From DATAYF01 sp036272735 (lineage in GTDB: Bacteria > Chloroflexota > Ktedonobacteria > Ktedonobacterales > Ktedonobacteraceae): a stretch of DNA of 30,799 nucleotides. The stretch is taken from positions 1-30,799 of the forward strand of contig DATAYF010000617.1 of NCBI GenBank assembly GCA_036272735.1, in the 5' to 3' direction. This document shows positions 1 to 7,522 of the stretch, in pieces. The number at the start of each line of letters is the position of its first letter. Position 1 is the first letter of the stretch. Made by a program: the position numbers and the translations under genes. The notes below the pieces were generated by a model. It searched no databases. It saw nothing but the letters and a program-made list of their open reading frames with translations, and was not told the DNA's origin.

Positions 1-126
1 GAGCGTTGGGCTGGTTGGCCGTCACCGTTTGGGAAGTATGCACATGGTCAGGCGTTGGGTTGGTTGATCGGCCCCACACGTGCGCAATGAATTGCGCGTG
101 CCCACGATAAAATCGGGTCCTACAGG
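1..126. repeat. Interspersed palindromic repeat, probably truncated by window edge
   Basis: This stretch has no gene. Two similar copies of a GCGTTGGG(C/T)TGGTTG motif start at bases 3 and 52. They are followed by a hairpin at about 77-100 (GCGCAAT, GA loop, ATTGCGC, flanked by CACG/CGTG with one bulged T), and then by CACGATAAA, nine bases, and TACAGG ending at 126. The same CACGATAAA-N8-TACAGG end and a GGGTTGGTTG core occur in the element at 26825-26959, so I read both as members of one repeat family. No transposase gene is visible. It lies downstream of the leftward operon, so its hairpin could also help end transcription. Bases 127-170 are AT-rich with a 14-base palindrome AATTTATATAAATT at 146-159. 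Confidence 0.5.
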
Positions 127-170
127 TTTTATGCATTTTATATGAAATTTATATAAATTGCAGCAAAGCT

Positions 171-725
171 TCACTCCGATACGTTGTCGATGCCTCTGCC
201 CAATAGTTTGAGGGTGATGCCGAGCGCGAGCACCACGATAGCACTCACGCCCAACTCGATCATGGCATTTCTGAACCCGGTTGCATTTATAGAAGGACCA
301 CCAACGGCGAGCCTGGCTCCAATAGAAAGAATATTTCGAGAAGCGGAAATAATACCGATATAAAGAAATGGCCGCAAGGAGGTCGTACGCACCCGCAGAT
401 AATGGACGATGGTACCCAACACCTCCATGATAATCAACACCAGTAGCAGGTCCGATAAGAACTGGATCACGGTTTCGGCGACAAATTGCGAGTTATGTAG
501 ACTCAAGGAATGGAGGATCTGGAAACCGAAATTCCAGGCACCGTAGCCCAGAACGACTACTGCGCTGATCAGGAAGCAAATGCCAACAAGAGCGTGGATG
601 ATGGTATCGGCATGCTCTAGAAATTGCCCGAAGCGCAGGGCAAATGGAGCGTCCACAGCACGCGTTTGCTGCTCGTCTGCCGAGTGGTCATCACCCCCTT
701 CTTTATGTGTTTCGCGTTCCTCCAT
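171..725 (-). CDS. PsiE-like (phosphate-starvation-inducible family) integral membrane protein
   Basis: A 184-residue protein with a charged, soluble N-terminal tail (about residues 1-38) and four predicted membrane segments near 41-65, 83-109, 118-138 and 155-175. The arrangement, and the motif-like stretch LIIMEVLGTIVHYLRVR followed by LRPFLYIGIISASRNIL, resemble the PsiE family. The biochemical role of that family is not established, so a function in phosphate stress is only a family association. The ATG is preceded by AGGGAGC at a normal distance. The first 23 bases overlap the end of the acetyltransferase gene, so it is probably the last gene of the leftward operon. Why a PsiE-like protein is translationally coupled to polysaccharide genes is not clear from the sequence. 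Confidence 0.75.
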   Translation of the reverse strand: MEERETHKEGGDDHSADEQQTRAVDAPFALRFGQFLEHADTIIHALVGICFLISAVVVLGYGAWNFGFQILHSLSLHNSQFVAETVIQFLSDLLLVLIIMEVLGTIVHYLRVRTTSLRPFLYIGIISASRNILSIGARLAVGGPSINATGFRNAMIELGVSAIVVLALGITLKLLGRGIDNVSE

Positions 726-1323
726 CTATGTTGCTCCCTAACTCGTACTCCTGACCGCAGGTCGCGCACCAACCGATACGTCTGCCATCTCGCGTGTATA
801 CGTCGGTCATACGGCGTGCACAACGACAGACGTAGCCCTGTGCACACGCGGGATTACCGAACACCAATGTGTATGGAGCAACATCTTTTGTCACCACAGA
901 GCCAGCTCCCACCAGCGCAAATTCGCCAATCGTCACGCCACACACGATCACTGAACCCGCCCCAATCGAGGCCCCATACCGTACCAACGTCGGCGTAATG
1001 CCCCAATCTGCCGCGTCCTTTAGCTGACCAGCAGGCGTAATCGCCCTGGGGAACAGGTCGTTGGTAAAACATACCTGCGGACCAACAAAAACGCCATCCT
1101 CGATGGTTACACCCTCGAAAATAGAGGCGTCATTTTGAATTTTCACCCGCGAACCGATGCGCACATGCGTTTCCACGTACACACCCTTGCCTATGTTACA
1201 CGACTCACCAACAGAAGCAAGCGAACGGACATGGGCGTGTCGCCAGATGCGCGTTCCAGCTCCTATCTGTGCGCCCTGCTCAACTTCTGCGGTTGGATGA
1301 ACGTAATAAGCGGTGTTGGTCAT
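703..1323 (-). CDS. WbpD/WlbB-type UDP-sugar 3-N-acetyltransferase (hexapeptide repeat)
   Basis: A 206-residue left-handed beta-helix acyltransferase: hexapeptide repeats run from about residue 10 (YVHPTAEVEQGAQIGAGTRIW) to about 157, including GAGSVIVCGVTIGEFALVGAGSVVTKDV. The segment FTNDLFPRA at 86-94 is typical of the WbpD/WlbB group, which acetylates the 3-amine of UDP-2-acetamido-3-amino-2,3-dideoxyglucuronate using acetyl-CoA in the cytoplasm. A C-terminal tail has two cysteine pairs (C166/C168 and C186/C189), resembling a small metal-binding ribbon seen in some members of this group. The other three enzymes of that sugar pathway are also in the window (10543, 26966 and 28066), which supports the assignment. 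The gene lies 62 bases after deacetylase A and overlaps the PsiE-like gene. Substrate is inferred, not shown. Confidence 0.85.
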   Translation of the reverse strand: MTNTAYYVHPTAEVEQGAQIGAGTRIWRHAHVRSLASVGESCNIGKGVYVETHVRIGSRVKIQNDASIFEGVTIEDGVFVGPQVCFTNDLFPRAITPAGQLKDAADWGITPTLVRYGASIGAGSVIVCGVTIGEFALVGAGSVVTKDVAPYTLVFGNPACAQGYVCRCARRMTDVYTRDGRRIGWCATCGQEYELGSNIDGGTRNT

Positions 1324-1385
1324 TGTGTTTTGTAAGCTTCCTGTCTTGTATCAATGCTTCATATTCGTATTTATACTCATTGCTA

Positions 1386-2447
1386 TTAGCGCGCAGCATT
1401 CGTAAATCGCTGGCGTATAAACGGTTGCCAGCGCAGACGCGAAAAAAAGCCCCACAAACCAGCAGCCTCTGCCGCTAGCACCAACCAGTGCTGGTCAACA
1501 TCTACTTCAACGCGCCTGAGCACGTACGGATTGCATGCTGATGTATTCATACCATATTTTGTCGTCAACGCCCAGGAAAATCCCGCTTTTCGCACAAGCT
1601 CGACCACTTCGGGGCCGAGGTGTTGCCTTTGCCCAACCGGATAAGCAAACGAGCGCACCGGATGCCCCAACTTCCCCTCTATCACGCGCTTACATGCCTG
1701 TATCTCGTGCTCCGCCTCGTCAATATTGCTCAGGTAGGAGAGGATAGGATGGTGCATCGTGTGCGCGCCAAAGGAAACCCAGCCGCTCTGGTCCATCTCG
1801 CGCACCTCATCCCAGGTCAGAGGCAACGATGCTAGTTCGTCATCGGTCGCCTCCGCTGGGACCGCAAGCATTACGCGTGCTTGCGCTAAAAATGCTTCGC
1901 GTTGGGCAACCGACGAGGCGAAGCGAGCCTGGGCATCGATGTAACGAGCCAGGGCCGCGCGTTCGTCGGCATTCTCAAGAGAGTAGGTCTGACCCGCAAA
2001 TGTGGCAACCTTTACCTGGGCGCGCCTGACCAGCCGTTTCCCTTCTAACCACCAGAAGTACGCGCCGCTATCCAGGTAGCCTGGAATGAGGTAGATGGTA
2101 AAGGGGATGTGTAACGCCTGGGCCAGCGCAAAACCGTAGGTATAGTGATCATGATAGCCGTCATCAAACGTCAGGACCAATGGGGTAGGTTTAGGCATAC
2201 GCCAACGATTATTTTTGCGCAGCGCAAAAAGCTCCTCTAAAGCGGCTTCCGCGTGCATAATGCAATAATGGCGTTGCAAGTAAAGCCAATGGCCAGCTAA
2301 ATCGCCACCTGTAGCGCGATGATAATTCAAAATCACGAGACGCTGCCCAAAGCGCCTTGTAAACCAACGGGCGCATGCAACCAGGCCACTATAGTAGAAG
2401 CAGGCCGCTATCGCAATTAACATTTTTTTACGTAAAGAGCCACTCAT
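1386..2447 (-). CDS. Polysaccharide deacetylase family protein (paralogue A)
   Basis: A 353-residue NodB-type (carbohydrate esterase 4-like) protein. The first catalytic motif TFDDGY is at 93-98 (D95/D96), the metal-binding HTMHHP at 229-234, and the RSFAYP motif at 265-270, followed by GFSWALTT. About 130 residues separate the first two motifs, longer than in minimal NodB domains, and include IPGY and YFWW segments shared by all three paralogues here. The N-terminus (LIAIAACFYYSGLVACARW) is hydrophobic and could be a membrane anchor. The chosen ATG overlaps the stop of the upstream ATP-grasp gene as ATGA; reading further upstream in this frame only adds a translated shadow of that gene. It would remove N-acetyl groups from a hexosamine or polymer; the substrate is unknown. 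Confidence 0.88.
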   Translation of the reverse strand: MSGSLRKKMLIAIAACFYYSGLVACARWFTRRFGQRLVILNYHRATGGDLAGHWLYLQRHYCIMHAEAALEELFALRKNNRWRMPKPTPLVLTFDDGYHDHYTYGFALAQALHIPFTIYLIPGYLDSGAYFWWLEGKRLVRRAQVKVATFAGQTYSLENADERAALARYIDAQARFASSVAQREAFLAQARVMLAVPAEATDDELASLPLTWDEVREMDQSGWVSFGAHTMHHPILSYLSNIDEAEHEIQACKRVIEGKLGHPVRSFAYPVGQRQHLGPEVVELVRKAGFSWALTTKYGMNTSACNPYVLRRVEVDVDQHWLVLAAEAAGLWGFFSRLRWQPFIRQRFTNAAR

Positions 2448-3742
2448 CGCGTTCGTCTTCCTGCGATGCGTACTGCTAGCTTGCGCAGGACACGCTCGGT
2501 GAATTCGCTCAGTGCAGCCCACGCGGGACGCAGGTCTTGCCAATCCACATAGTCGTATCCGCCAGGGACAAAAAATGCAGCCAGGAATTCGAGCAGCGCC
2601 TGTCGTGGTGGAGTGACGCCGGGTCGGCCTCGTTGAGAAAAAGCCTGGATGGTTGTTAGCAGGTCTCCCTCTAAATAACGCATCCATCGGCCCGTGCGAT
2701 ATCCCGCTAGCGTCTGAATGGGTTCCCCGGCAGCCCATTGATAGAGCAGGTAAGGAAAATCGACGCCCGCACGCACCGCGACCTCGACGGAGGCCGAAAG
2801 CCGGGGATTAATCTCCATCAGGAAGGGTTTGCCAGCAGCATCACGCCGGAACTCGACCTCAGAATAACCTTCCAGGCCAATTTCACGCACCAGCCGCTCG
2901 GCTTGTGCATGAATATCTGCAGGCAGCGCGATACTTTGCCGATAGACCGACGTACCCCCTAACTGTGGATGCGTCCGTTTGGCCCATTGAGCAAAACGAG
3001 CATGCATCTTGCCGTGTGCATAGAGAAAACTGACCGCTTCACGTCTACCAGGTAAAAATTGCTGGAAGTGCACCGCCACCCCAAATTGCGTCAATTCCTC
3101 AATCGCCAGCAGAGCTTCAGCGGGCGTAGTCACCAGCTTACACACGAGCCTTTTGCCCGATTGCGCTCCCCACTGCCAGGTTTCAATGGGCTTGACCACG
3201 GCTGGCAAGCCGATCTCATGTATGGCTTCGATCACCTCGCGCACCGATCTGACGATCACGCCCCTGGGAATATCCACGCCCATGTGCTTTGCGACTGCTA
3301 GCGTCTGATCTTTATGCAAAGCGACGGCTAAAGCTGGCTCAGCAGCCAGGGCCACGCGCGCACCACATTGTTCGAGGTCTTTACGATGCTTGCGGATGAC
3401 CGCCAGTGTGCCATCGGAGGAGGTTATGAGTACACGCGCACCAGTTGTCGCTAAAACGCCTTGGAGATACGTGAGAAACGGCTCTGTATCCTGCACATAG
3501 GCCGGAGTAGTATACGCGTGCTGGCACCAGCGTGATGAAAAAGTCGGGACGCGCCGCAATTGCTCCAGGTCGAGCACATTCGCCACCTCAGATGCTGCCA
3601 CATGCAAACCGTGTCGCCCCAAAGAGCGAACCGTGACCAATGATTGGCGTAGAATAGCATCGAGCACGAGCGCGTCATAAGTAGCATGGTGCTGTTCAGC
3701 ATTATTTTGCTCTTGAGACAAGGTAGGATCAATTGCAGCCAT
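2444..3742 (-). CDS. ATP-grasp carboxylate-amine ligase-like protein (paralogue A)
   Basis: A 432-residue predicted ATP-grasp enzyme. An N-terminal alpha/beta region (about 20-140; DALVLDAILRQSLVTVRSLGRHG) precedes the ATP-grasp fold, with the nucleotide-binding lysine in GLPAVVKP (K184), an FQQFLPGRREAVS strand near 226-238, and the metal-binding MEINPRLSAS near 309-318. It resembles the group annotated as predicted ATP-dependent carboxylate-amine ligases, which form amide or peptide-like bonds through an acyl phosphate; the real substrates cannot be read from sequence. It overlaps deacetylase B upstream by 14 bases and deacetylase A downstream by ATGA, so the three are surely co-transcribed. 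A close paralogue is at 6080-7450, and the two share EINPRLSASVE and DFPYLLYQWA blocks. Confidence 0.85.
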   Translation of the reverse strand: MAAIDPTLSQEQNNAEQHHATYDALVLDAILRQSLVTVRSLGRHGLHVAASEVANVLDLEQLRRVPTFSSRWCQHAYTTPAYVQDTEPFLTYLQGVLATTGARVLITSSDGTLAVIRKHRKDLEQCGARVALAAEPALAVALHKDQTLAVAKHMGVDIPRGVIVRSVREVIEAIHEIGLPAVVKPIETWQWGAQSGKRLVCKLVTTPAEALLAIEELTQFGVAVHFQQFLPGRREAVSFLYAHGKMHARFAQWAKRTHPQLGGTSVYRQSIALPADIHAQAERLVREIGLEGYSEVEFRRDAAGKPFLMEINPRLSASVEVAVRAGVDFPYLLYQWAAGEPIQTLAGYRTGRWMRYLEGDLLTTIQAFSQRGRPGVTPPRQALLEFLAAFFVPGGYDYVDWQDLRPAWAALSEFTERVLRKLAVRIAGRRTR

Positions 3743-4817
3743 AGCGCACCAACCTAACTTTTTTCATAAACAGTCGACATTTTTGCTTGATACGGGAAAG
3801 ATTGCCCAGCAGGCCGGCAAGTTCAGCGGCCATCACGAGCCAGTGCACATCAACGTCACCCGGTAAACGTCGCAACAAATACGGGTCGGTCTCGGCAGTG
3901 TTCACATCCTCGATAGTGGTCAAGGCCCATCGATAGCCTGCATCTTTCACGGCCTGCACAGCCTGCTCACCAATGTGCTCAAATTTGCCTACAGGATAGC
4001 AAAAAGTACGTACGGTATGCCCAAGCTGCTGCTCCAAAGTAAGACGACAGGCTAACACTTCTGTACGCAACTCTGCTGCATCCGCCAGGTACGCCAGGAT
4101 GGGATGATGCATCGTGTGCGCACCATACGATACCCAACCACTCTGTTCCATCTCGCGTATCTCCGTCCAATTCAGCGGTAACGACGTATCCGACGTATCG
4201 GCTACATCCTCGTGCTGGCGAGTGGGCAAGGAAACGTCGAGCAGTTTTTGCATAGCAGTAAGAAATTTTTCTCGCTCGGCGACATTGGCAATAGCACGTG
4301 TATTGCGATCAATTACGTGCGCCAGGGCTTTGCGGTCAGCGCTTTGCTGCGGACGATACACACGCCCCTCGATAGCCAGCGTATCGACACGGGTATGTTC
4401 AACCAGGTATTCATCAGCCAACCACCAGAAATACGTGCCGCGCTCCACGTAGCCAGGGATCAGAAAGATCGTCATCGGTATGTGCATGTCCCTGGCTAAA
4501 CGATAGGCACACGTATAATTATCCAGATAGCCATCGTCAAAAGTAATGACTAAAGGCGCGCGGCGATCAGCTTTACCCTTTGCAGGCTGCTGTACTGGAT
4601 GCATGGTATACAGCCCGTCCAGCGCGGCATCCAGGTGCATGAGCCGATAGTGACGTCGCAGGAATTGCAACTGCCGTGGCAAGTTTGCCCCTGCGGCACG
4701 ATGGTAGTTAAGGATGGTAAGAGTAGCGCGCGAACGTCGTTTCCACCACAACGCCAGGCGCACAAGTCCGCTGTAATAGCAGCAGGCGGCGATGAGTATT
4801 CGCACACGTTCACGCAT
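3729..4817 (-). CDS. Polysaccharide deacetylase family protein (paralogue B)
   Basis: A 362-residue NodB-type deacetylase closely related to paralogues A and C in this block. TFDDGY lies at 92-97, HTMHHP at 234-239 and RTFCYP at 270-275. The N-terminus ILIAACCYYSGLVRLALWW is hydrophobic and matches the other two copies, as do LTILNYHRA and IFLIPGYVERGTYFWW. The ATG at 4817 has an AAGGAA Shine-Dalgarno-like sequence just upstream, and the gene starts 33 bases after the FAD oxidoreductase stop. It overlaps the next gene (ATP-grasp A) by 14 bases. By family it would hydrolyse N-acetyl groups using a divalent metal bound by the Asp and two His residues. Whether it acts on a lipid-linked precursor in the cytoplasm or on exported polymer depends on whether the N-terminal segment spans the membrane. 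Confidence 0.88.
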   Translation of the reverse strand: MRERVRILIAACCYYSGLVRLALWWKRRSRATLTILNYHRAAGANLPRQLQFLRRHYRLMHLDAALDGLYTMHPVQQPAKGKADRRAPLVITFDDGYLDNYTCAYRLARDMHIPMTIFLIPGYVERGTYFWWLADEYLVEHTRVDTLAIEGRVYRPQQSADRKALAHVIDRNTRAIANVAEREKFLTAMQKLLDVSLPTRQHEDVADTSDTSLPLNWTEIREMEQSGWVSYGAHTMHHPILAYLADAAELRTEVLACRLTLEQQLGHTVRTFCYPVGKFEHIGEQAVQAVKDAGYRWALTTIEDVNTAETDPYLLRRLPGDVDVHWLVMAAELAGLLGNLSRIKQKCRLFMKKVRLVRYGCN

Positions 4818-4850
4818 ACACCATTCCTTACTTGTGTGGCGGGCAACTAC

Positions 4851-6083
4851 TTACTTCACCCGCGCCAGTTGTCTTGCAACCGCACCAGCAACGCGCCTGG
4901 CCGATGCCTTACTGCCCGCCACAAAACGATAGAGCGGACCGAACGCACGCACCGAGCTTAAACCCACAAAGTAGAGACCGGGCACGCTACTTTCAAAATG
5001 GGAATTTAATAGCGGCGTATACGAGTCTGCTTCCACCTGGGACGCCAATTGTGGATGCAGCATAGCAAGGTTGCGCAGGTCGATAGCATAGCCGGTCGCA
5101 AGCAAGACATGATCCACTTGCAACTGTTCGCCGGTAGATAAAGAGGCCCGCACTCCGGCATCCACGGCTTCGAGAGCGATAACCTTTTGTTGCTCACGAA
5201 CATCGACCTTACCAAGCACCCGCTCTCGCAACCATTCAGAGGCGGCTGCATTGAAATGTCTCCCGAGATAATAATCCTTTTTGGGTTGCGGGAAGCGATA
5301 AAACAGAAAGGGAACATATTCAAGGATCCAGTTTTTCCAGCCGGGAGCGATACCAGAATTGGGAGCCTTGATTTGTTCAAGCAAAGGGCGGGGGGTATCG
5401 TCATCGCGCCCAAGCCAGTTGATCGGGCGTCGAGCAACCAGGTGAACCCTGGCGCCTGCTTCATGCAACAGCGCCGCGTATTCAACCGCGCTCTGCCCAC
5501 CGCCAATAATGAGCAGTTCCTTGCCAGCAAAGCGGCTAAAATCGCCGTGATCGAAGGCGTGCGACACGAGGTCACGCGACAGGTGACTATATTCCGGCGG
5601 TCTTTTTGCGTAGTAGTAGACGCCGGTAGCCATTACCACGGCGGCACATTGGATGACCCGACCATCCTCCAGCGTCAAGATGAACTGTTTGCCCTGGCGT
5701 TCGACACACGCAACATACGTTTGATCGATATCAGGCACAGCATGTTGCTGAAACCACATAGCGTATTCAATAAATGCCTCAATAGGCACGGGATAGCAGG
5801 CTTTATAGTGAGAGGATTGCGCAAAGAAGCGTGCAAAGGAATATTTATTTTGCGGATCAGATAAACTGGTGGCCCACCAGTGCGAACGTAAAAACATGCC
5901 AGCAGGCATGCGTTCGCGCCATAGTTCCAGGGGTTTTCCAAAAATCGCTACCTTCAAGCCCTTCCCACGCAGATGAGCAGCAGTGGTCAGGCCATAGGGA
6001 CCGGCACCGATCACCACCACATCATATTGAGCAGTGGGCACAGATTGTTGTATCTTTTGGATATGTTGTGGTACAACGCTCAT
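4851..6083 (-). CDS. FAD/NAD(P)-binding monooxygenase-like oxidoreductase
   Basis: A 410-residue two-dinucleotide-domain flavoprotein. The FAD site GAGPYG is at 26-31, an ATG motif (MATGVYYY) at about 151-158, the NAD(P)H site GGGQSA at 194-199, and a late LLATGYAID closing motif. This layout fits the flavin-containing monooxygenase and lysine/ornithine N-hydroxylase-like group. The substrate is unknown; oxidation of an amine or amino acid used by the neighbouring ATP-grasp enzymes is one guess. I chose the ATG at 6083 because it overlaps the upstream ATP-grasp B stop as ATGA and is preceded by AAAGGAG at good spacing; upstream in-frame residues have no family similarity. It sits between the two ATP-grasp/deacetylase pairs, an unusual place for a flavoenzyme in a polysaccharide locus. 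Confidence 0.82.
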   Translation of the reverse strand: MSVVPQHIQKIQQSVPTAQYDVVVIGAGPYGLTTAAHLRGKGLKVAIFGKPLELWRERMPAGMFLRSHWWATSLSDPQNKYSFARFFAQSSHYKACYPVPIEAFIEYAMWFQQHAVPDIDQTYVACVERQGKQFILTLEDGRVIQCAAVVMATGVYYYAKRPPEYSHLSRDLVSHAFDHGDFSRFAGKELLIIGGGQSAVEYAALLHEAGARVHLVARRPINWLGRDDDTPRPLLEQIKAPNSGIAPGWKNWILEYVPFLFYRFPQPKKDYYLGRHFNAAASEWLRERVLGKVDVREQQKVIALEAVDAGVRASLSTGEQLQVDHVLLATGYAIDLRNLAMLHPQLASQVEADSYTPLLNSHFESSVPGLYFVGLSSVRAFGPLYRFVAGSKASARRVAGAVARQLARVK

Positions 6084-7450
6084 AAAAATCTCCTTTGTAG
6101 ACGTTTCAACCTTTTCACCACGGCACCGCCGACCCAACTTCTGACAAAATCAAGAGTTGCATTGATAGCAGGACCGGGATCACGCCAATCGACGTAGTCG
6201 TAGCTCATTGGCACCAGGAAAGAGAGTCCGAAATCGGCCAGCGCGCGCACTGGCGACGGCACACCGGGTCTGCCACGCTGCTGCAAAGACTCGATGGTGG
6301 TCATAATGTCGCCTTGCAAATAGCGCATCCAGATGCCGGTACGATAGTGCTCAATTTTATCGATTGCCGCACCACTGGCCCACTGGTAGAGCAAATAAGG
6401 AAAATCAACGCCTGCCTGCACAGCAATCTCTACCGAAGCGGAGAGGCGTGGATTAATTTCCATCAAGTAGGGCACGCCAGCAGCGTCACGACGGAATTCG
6501 ATCTCTGAATAGCCTTCTAAAGCGATTTCGCGCACGAGCATTTCTGCTTGTGCGCCAGTATCTGTAGGCACCGGAATACTCTGGCGCAACACGGATTGTC
6601 CGCCAAGTGGCGGCTCCATACGCTTTGCCCACTGTGCGAAACGAGCGTAGACTTCGCCGTTGGCATAGAGCAGGCTGATGGCTTCACGCCGACCAGTAAG
6701 TAATTGCTGAAAGAGCGCGGTTCCTCCATGAGCAGTCAATGCTTCAACCGCGTGGTGGGCTTCATCGAACGTTGTGACCAGGCGAGATGCCAGGCGTGTT
6801 CCTTGTCGGCCATCACTATCACTATCGCTATCACTATCACTATCACTATCGCTATCACTATCGCTATCGCTATCACCATCGCTATCACCATCGCTATCAC
6901 CATGCCACAACCACGATTCCACAGGCTTCACCACCGCCGGTAAACCAACAGCACGCACAGCGGCCGTCACTTCACTAGCCGAGTGGATCACCACACCGTG
7001 CGGGACCTGTAGACCGAGGGCGCTGGCAATGCGTAATGTATGTGCTTTATTGACTGCCACCGTTAACGCGGCCTCGCTGGCTAAAGCAAGGCGCGTACGA
7101 GGCTCGAAGCGCTCTCGATGACGCCGTAACAGGGCAATGGTGCCATCGGCAGCAGGGATGAGTACTTTCGCGCCCGTGTACTCAAGCGTCTGATCCAGGT
7201 AGTGTATGTATGCATCGTGCAGGTCTGTGGCGGGGGCCACAAACGATTGTTGACACCAACGCGAGACAAAAGCTGGCGCACGATCACACGTATCGAGCGC
7301 CGAGACGTTATATTCACGCCTGCCCAAAGCGCGCACAGAGGCCAGAGACTGTCGCAGGGCTGCATCCAATACAAGCACATCACAGCCCCGTTGCGGTGCA
7401 GCAGCAGAGGTTACGCGTGTGACATTGGTATTCAACGAATCGCTAATCAA
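6080..7450 (-). CDS. ATP-grasp ligase-like protein (paralogue B) with internal Asp/Ser repeat tract
   Basis: A 456-residue paralogue of the ATP-grasp protein at 2444-3742. The same landmarks are present: N-terminal DVLVLDAALRQSLASVRALGRR, GLPAVVKP with the nucleotide-binding lysine at about 175, FQQLLTGRREAIS, MEINPRLSAS and DFPYLLYQWA. Residues 184-213 are a low-complexity tract of Gly-Asp-Ser-Asp and Ser-Asp units, inserted where paralogue A has only WGAQSGKR. The start is a TTG at 7450, with an AGAGGAA ribosome-binding sequence just upstream; no better ATG precedes the conserved N-terminus. The gene follows deacetylase C by 72 bases and overlaps the FAD oxidoreductase start (ATGA). Likely acts in the cytoplasm to form an amide or ester bond using ATP; substrates unknown. 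Confidence 0.83.
   Translation of the reverse strand: MISDSLNTNVTRVTSAAAPQRGCDVLVLDAALRQSLASVRALGRREYNVSALDTCDRAPAFVSRWCQQSFVAPATDLHDAYIHYLDQTLEYTGAKVLIPAADGTIALLRRHRERFEPRTRLALASEAALTVAVNKAHTLRIASALGLQVPHGVVIHSASEVTAAVRAVGLPAVVKPVESWLWHGDSDGDSDGDSDSDSDSDSDSDSDSDSDSDGRQGTRLASRLVTTFDEAHHAVEALTAHGGTALFQQLLTGRREAISLLYANGEVYARFAQWAKRMEPPLGGQSVLRQSIPVPTDTGAQAEMLVREIALEGYSEIEFRRDAAGVPYLMEINPRLSASVEIAVQAGVDFPYLLYQWASGAAIDKIEHYRTGIWMRYLQGDIMTTIESLQQRGRPGVPSPVRALADFGLSFLVPMSYDYVDWRDPGPAINATLDFVRSWVGGAVVKRLKRLQRRFL
6811..6900. repeat. In-frame hexanucleotide tandem repeat (TATCAC/TATCGC, 15 units)
   Basis: Fifteen consecutive six-base units of the form (T/C)ATC(A/G)C lie within the ATP-grasp paralogue B gene. 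On the coding strand they read as alternating GAT and AGC/AGT/GGT codons, giving 30 residues of Asp with Ser or Gly. Units differ mainly at one position (A or G) and three or four begin with C, so the array is slightly degenerate. Because the unit is six bases, gain or loss of units by slippage would keep the reading frame. Confidence 0.95.
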
Positions 7451-7522
7451 TCTATTCCTCTTCTTCTAAAGACATTATAAAAATTCCAACAAAAATTACA
7501 TTCCCTTGCGTTCAGATGAGTA

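Noticed and set aside
2448..2738. 97-residue N-terminal extension of deacetylase A
   Set aside because: It lies wholly within the ATP-grasp A gene in another frame, reads as low-quality sequence, and the ATGA start at 2447 matches the family N-terminus.
6811..6900. CRISPR-like array
   Set aside because: Units are six bases with no spacers and are in frame within a gene; no cas genes are present.
6704..6943. Opposite-strand frames rich in Ile-Thr or Ser-Leu repeats
   Set aside because: They are antisense readings of the hexanucleotide array inside the ATP-grasp gene; the minus-strand frame carries the conserved domain.
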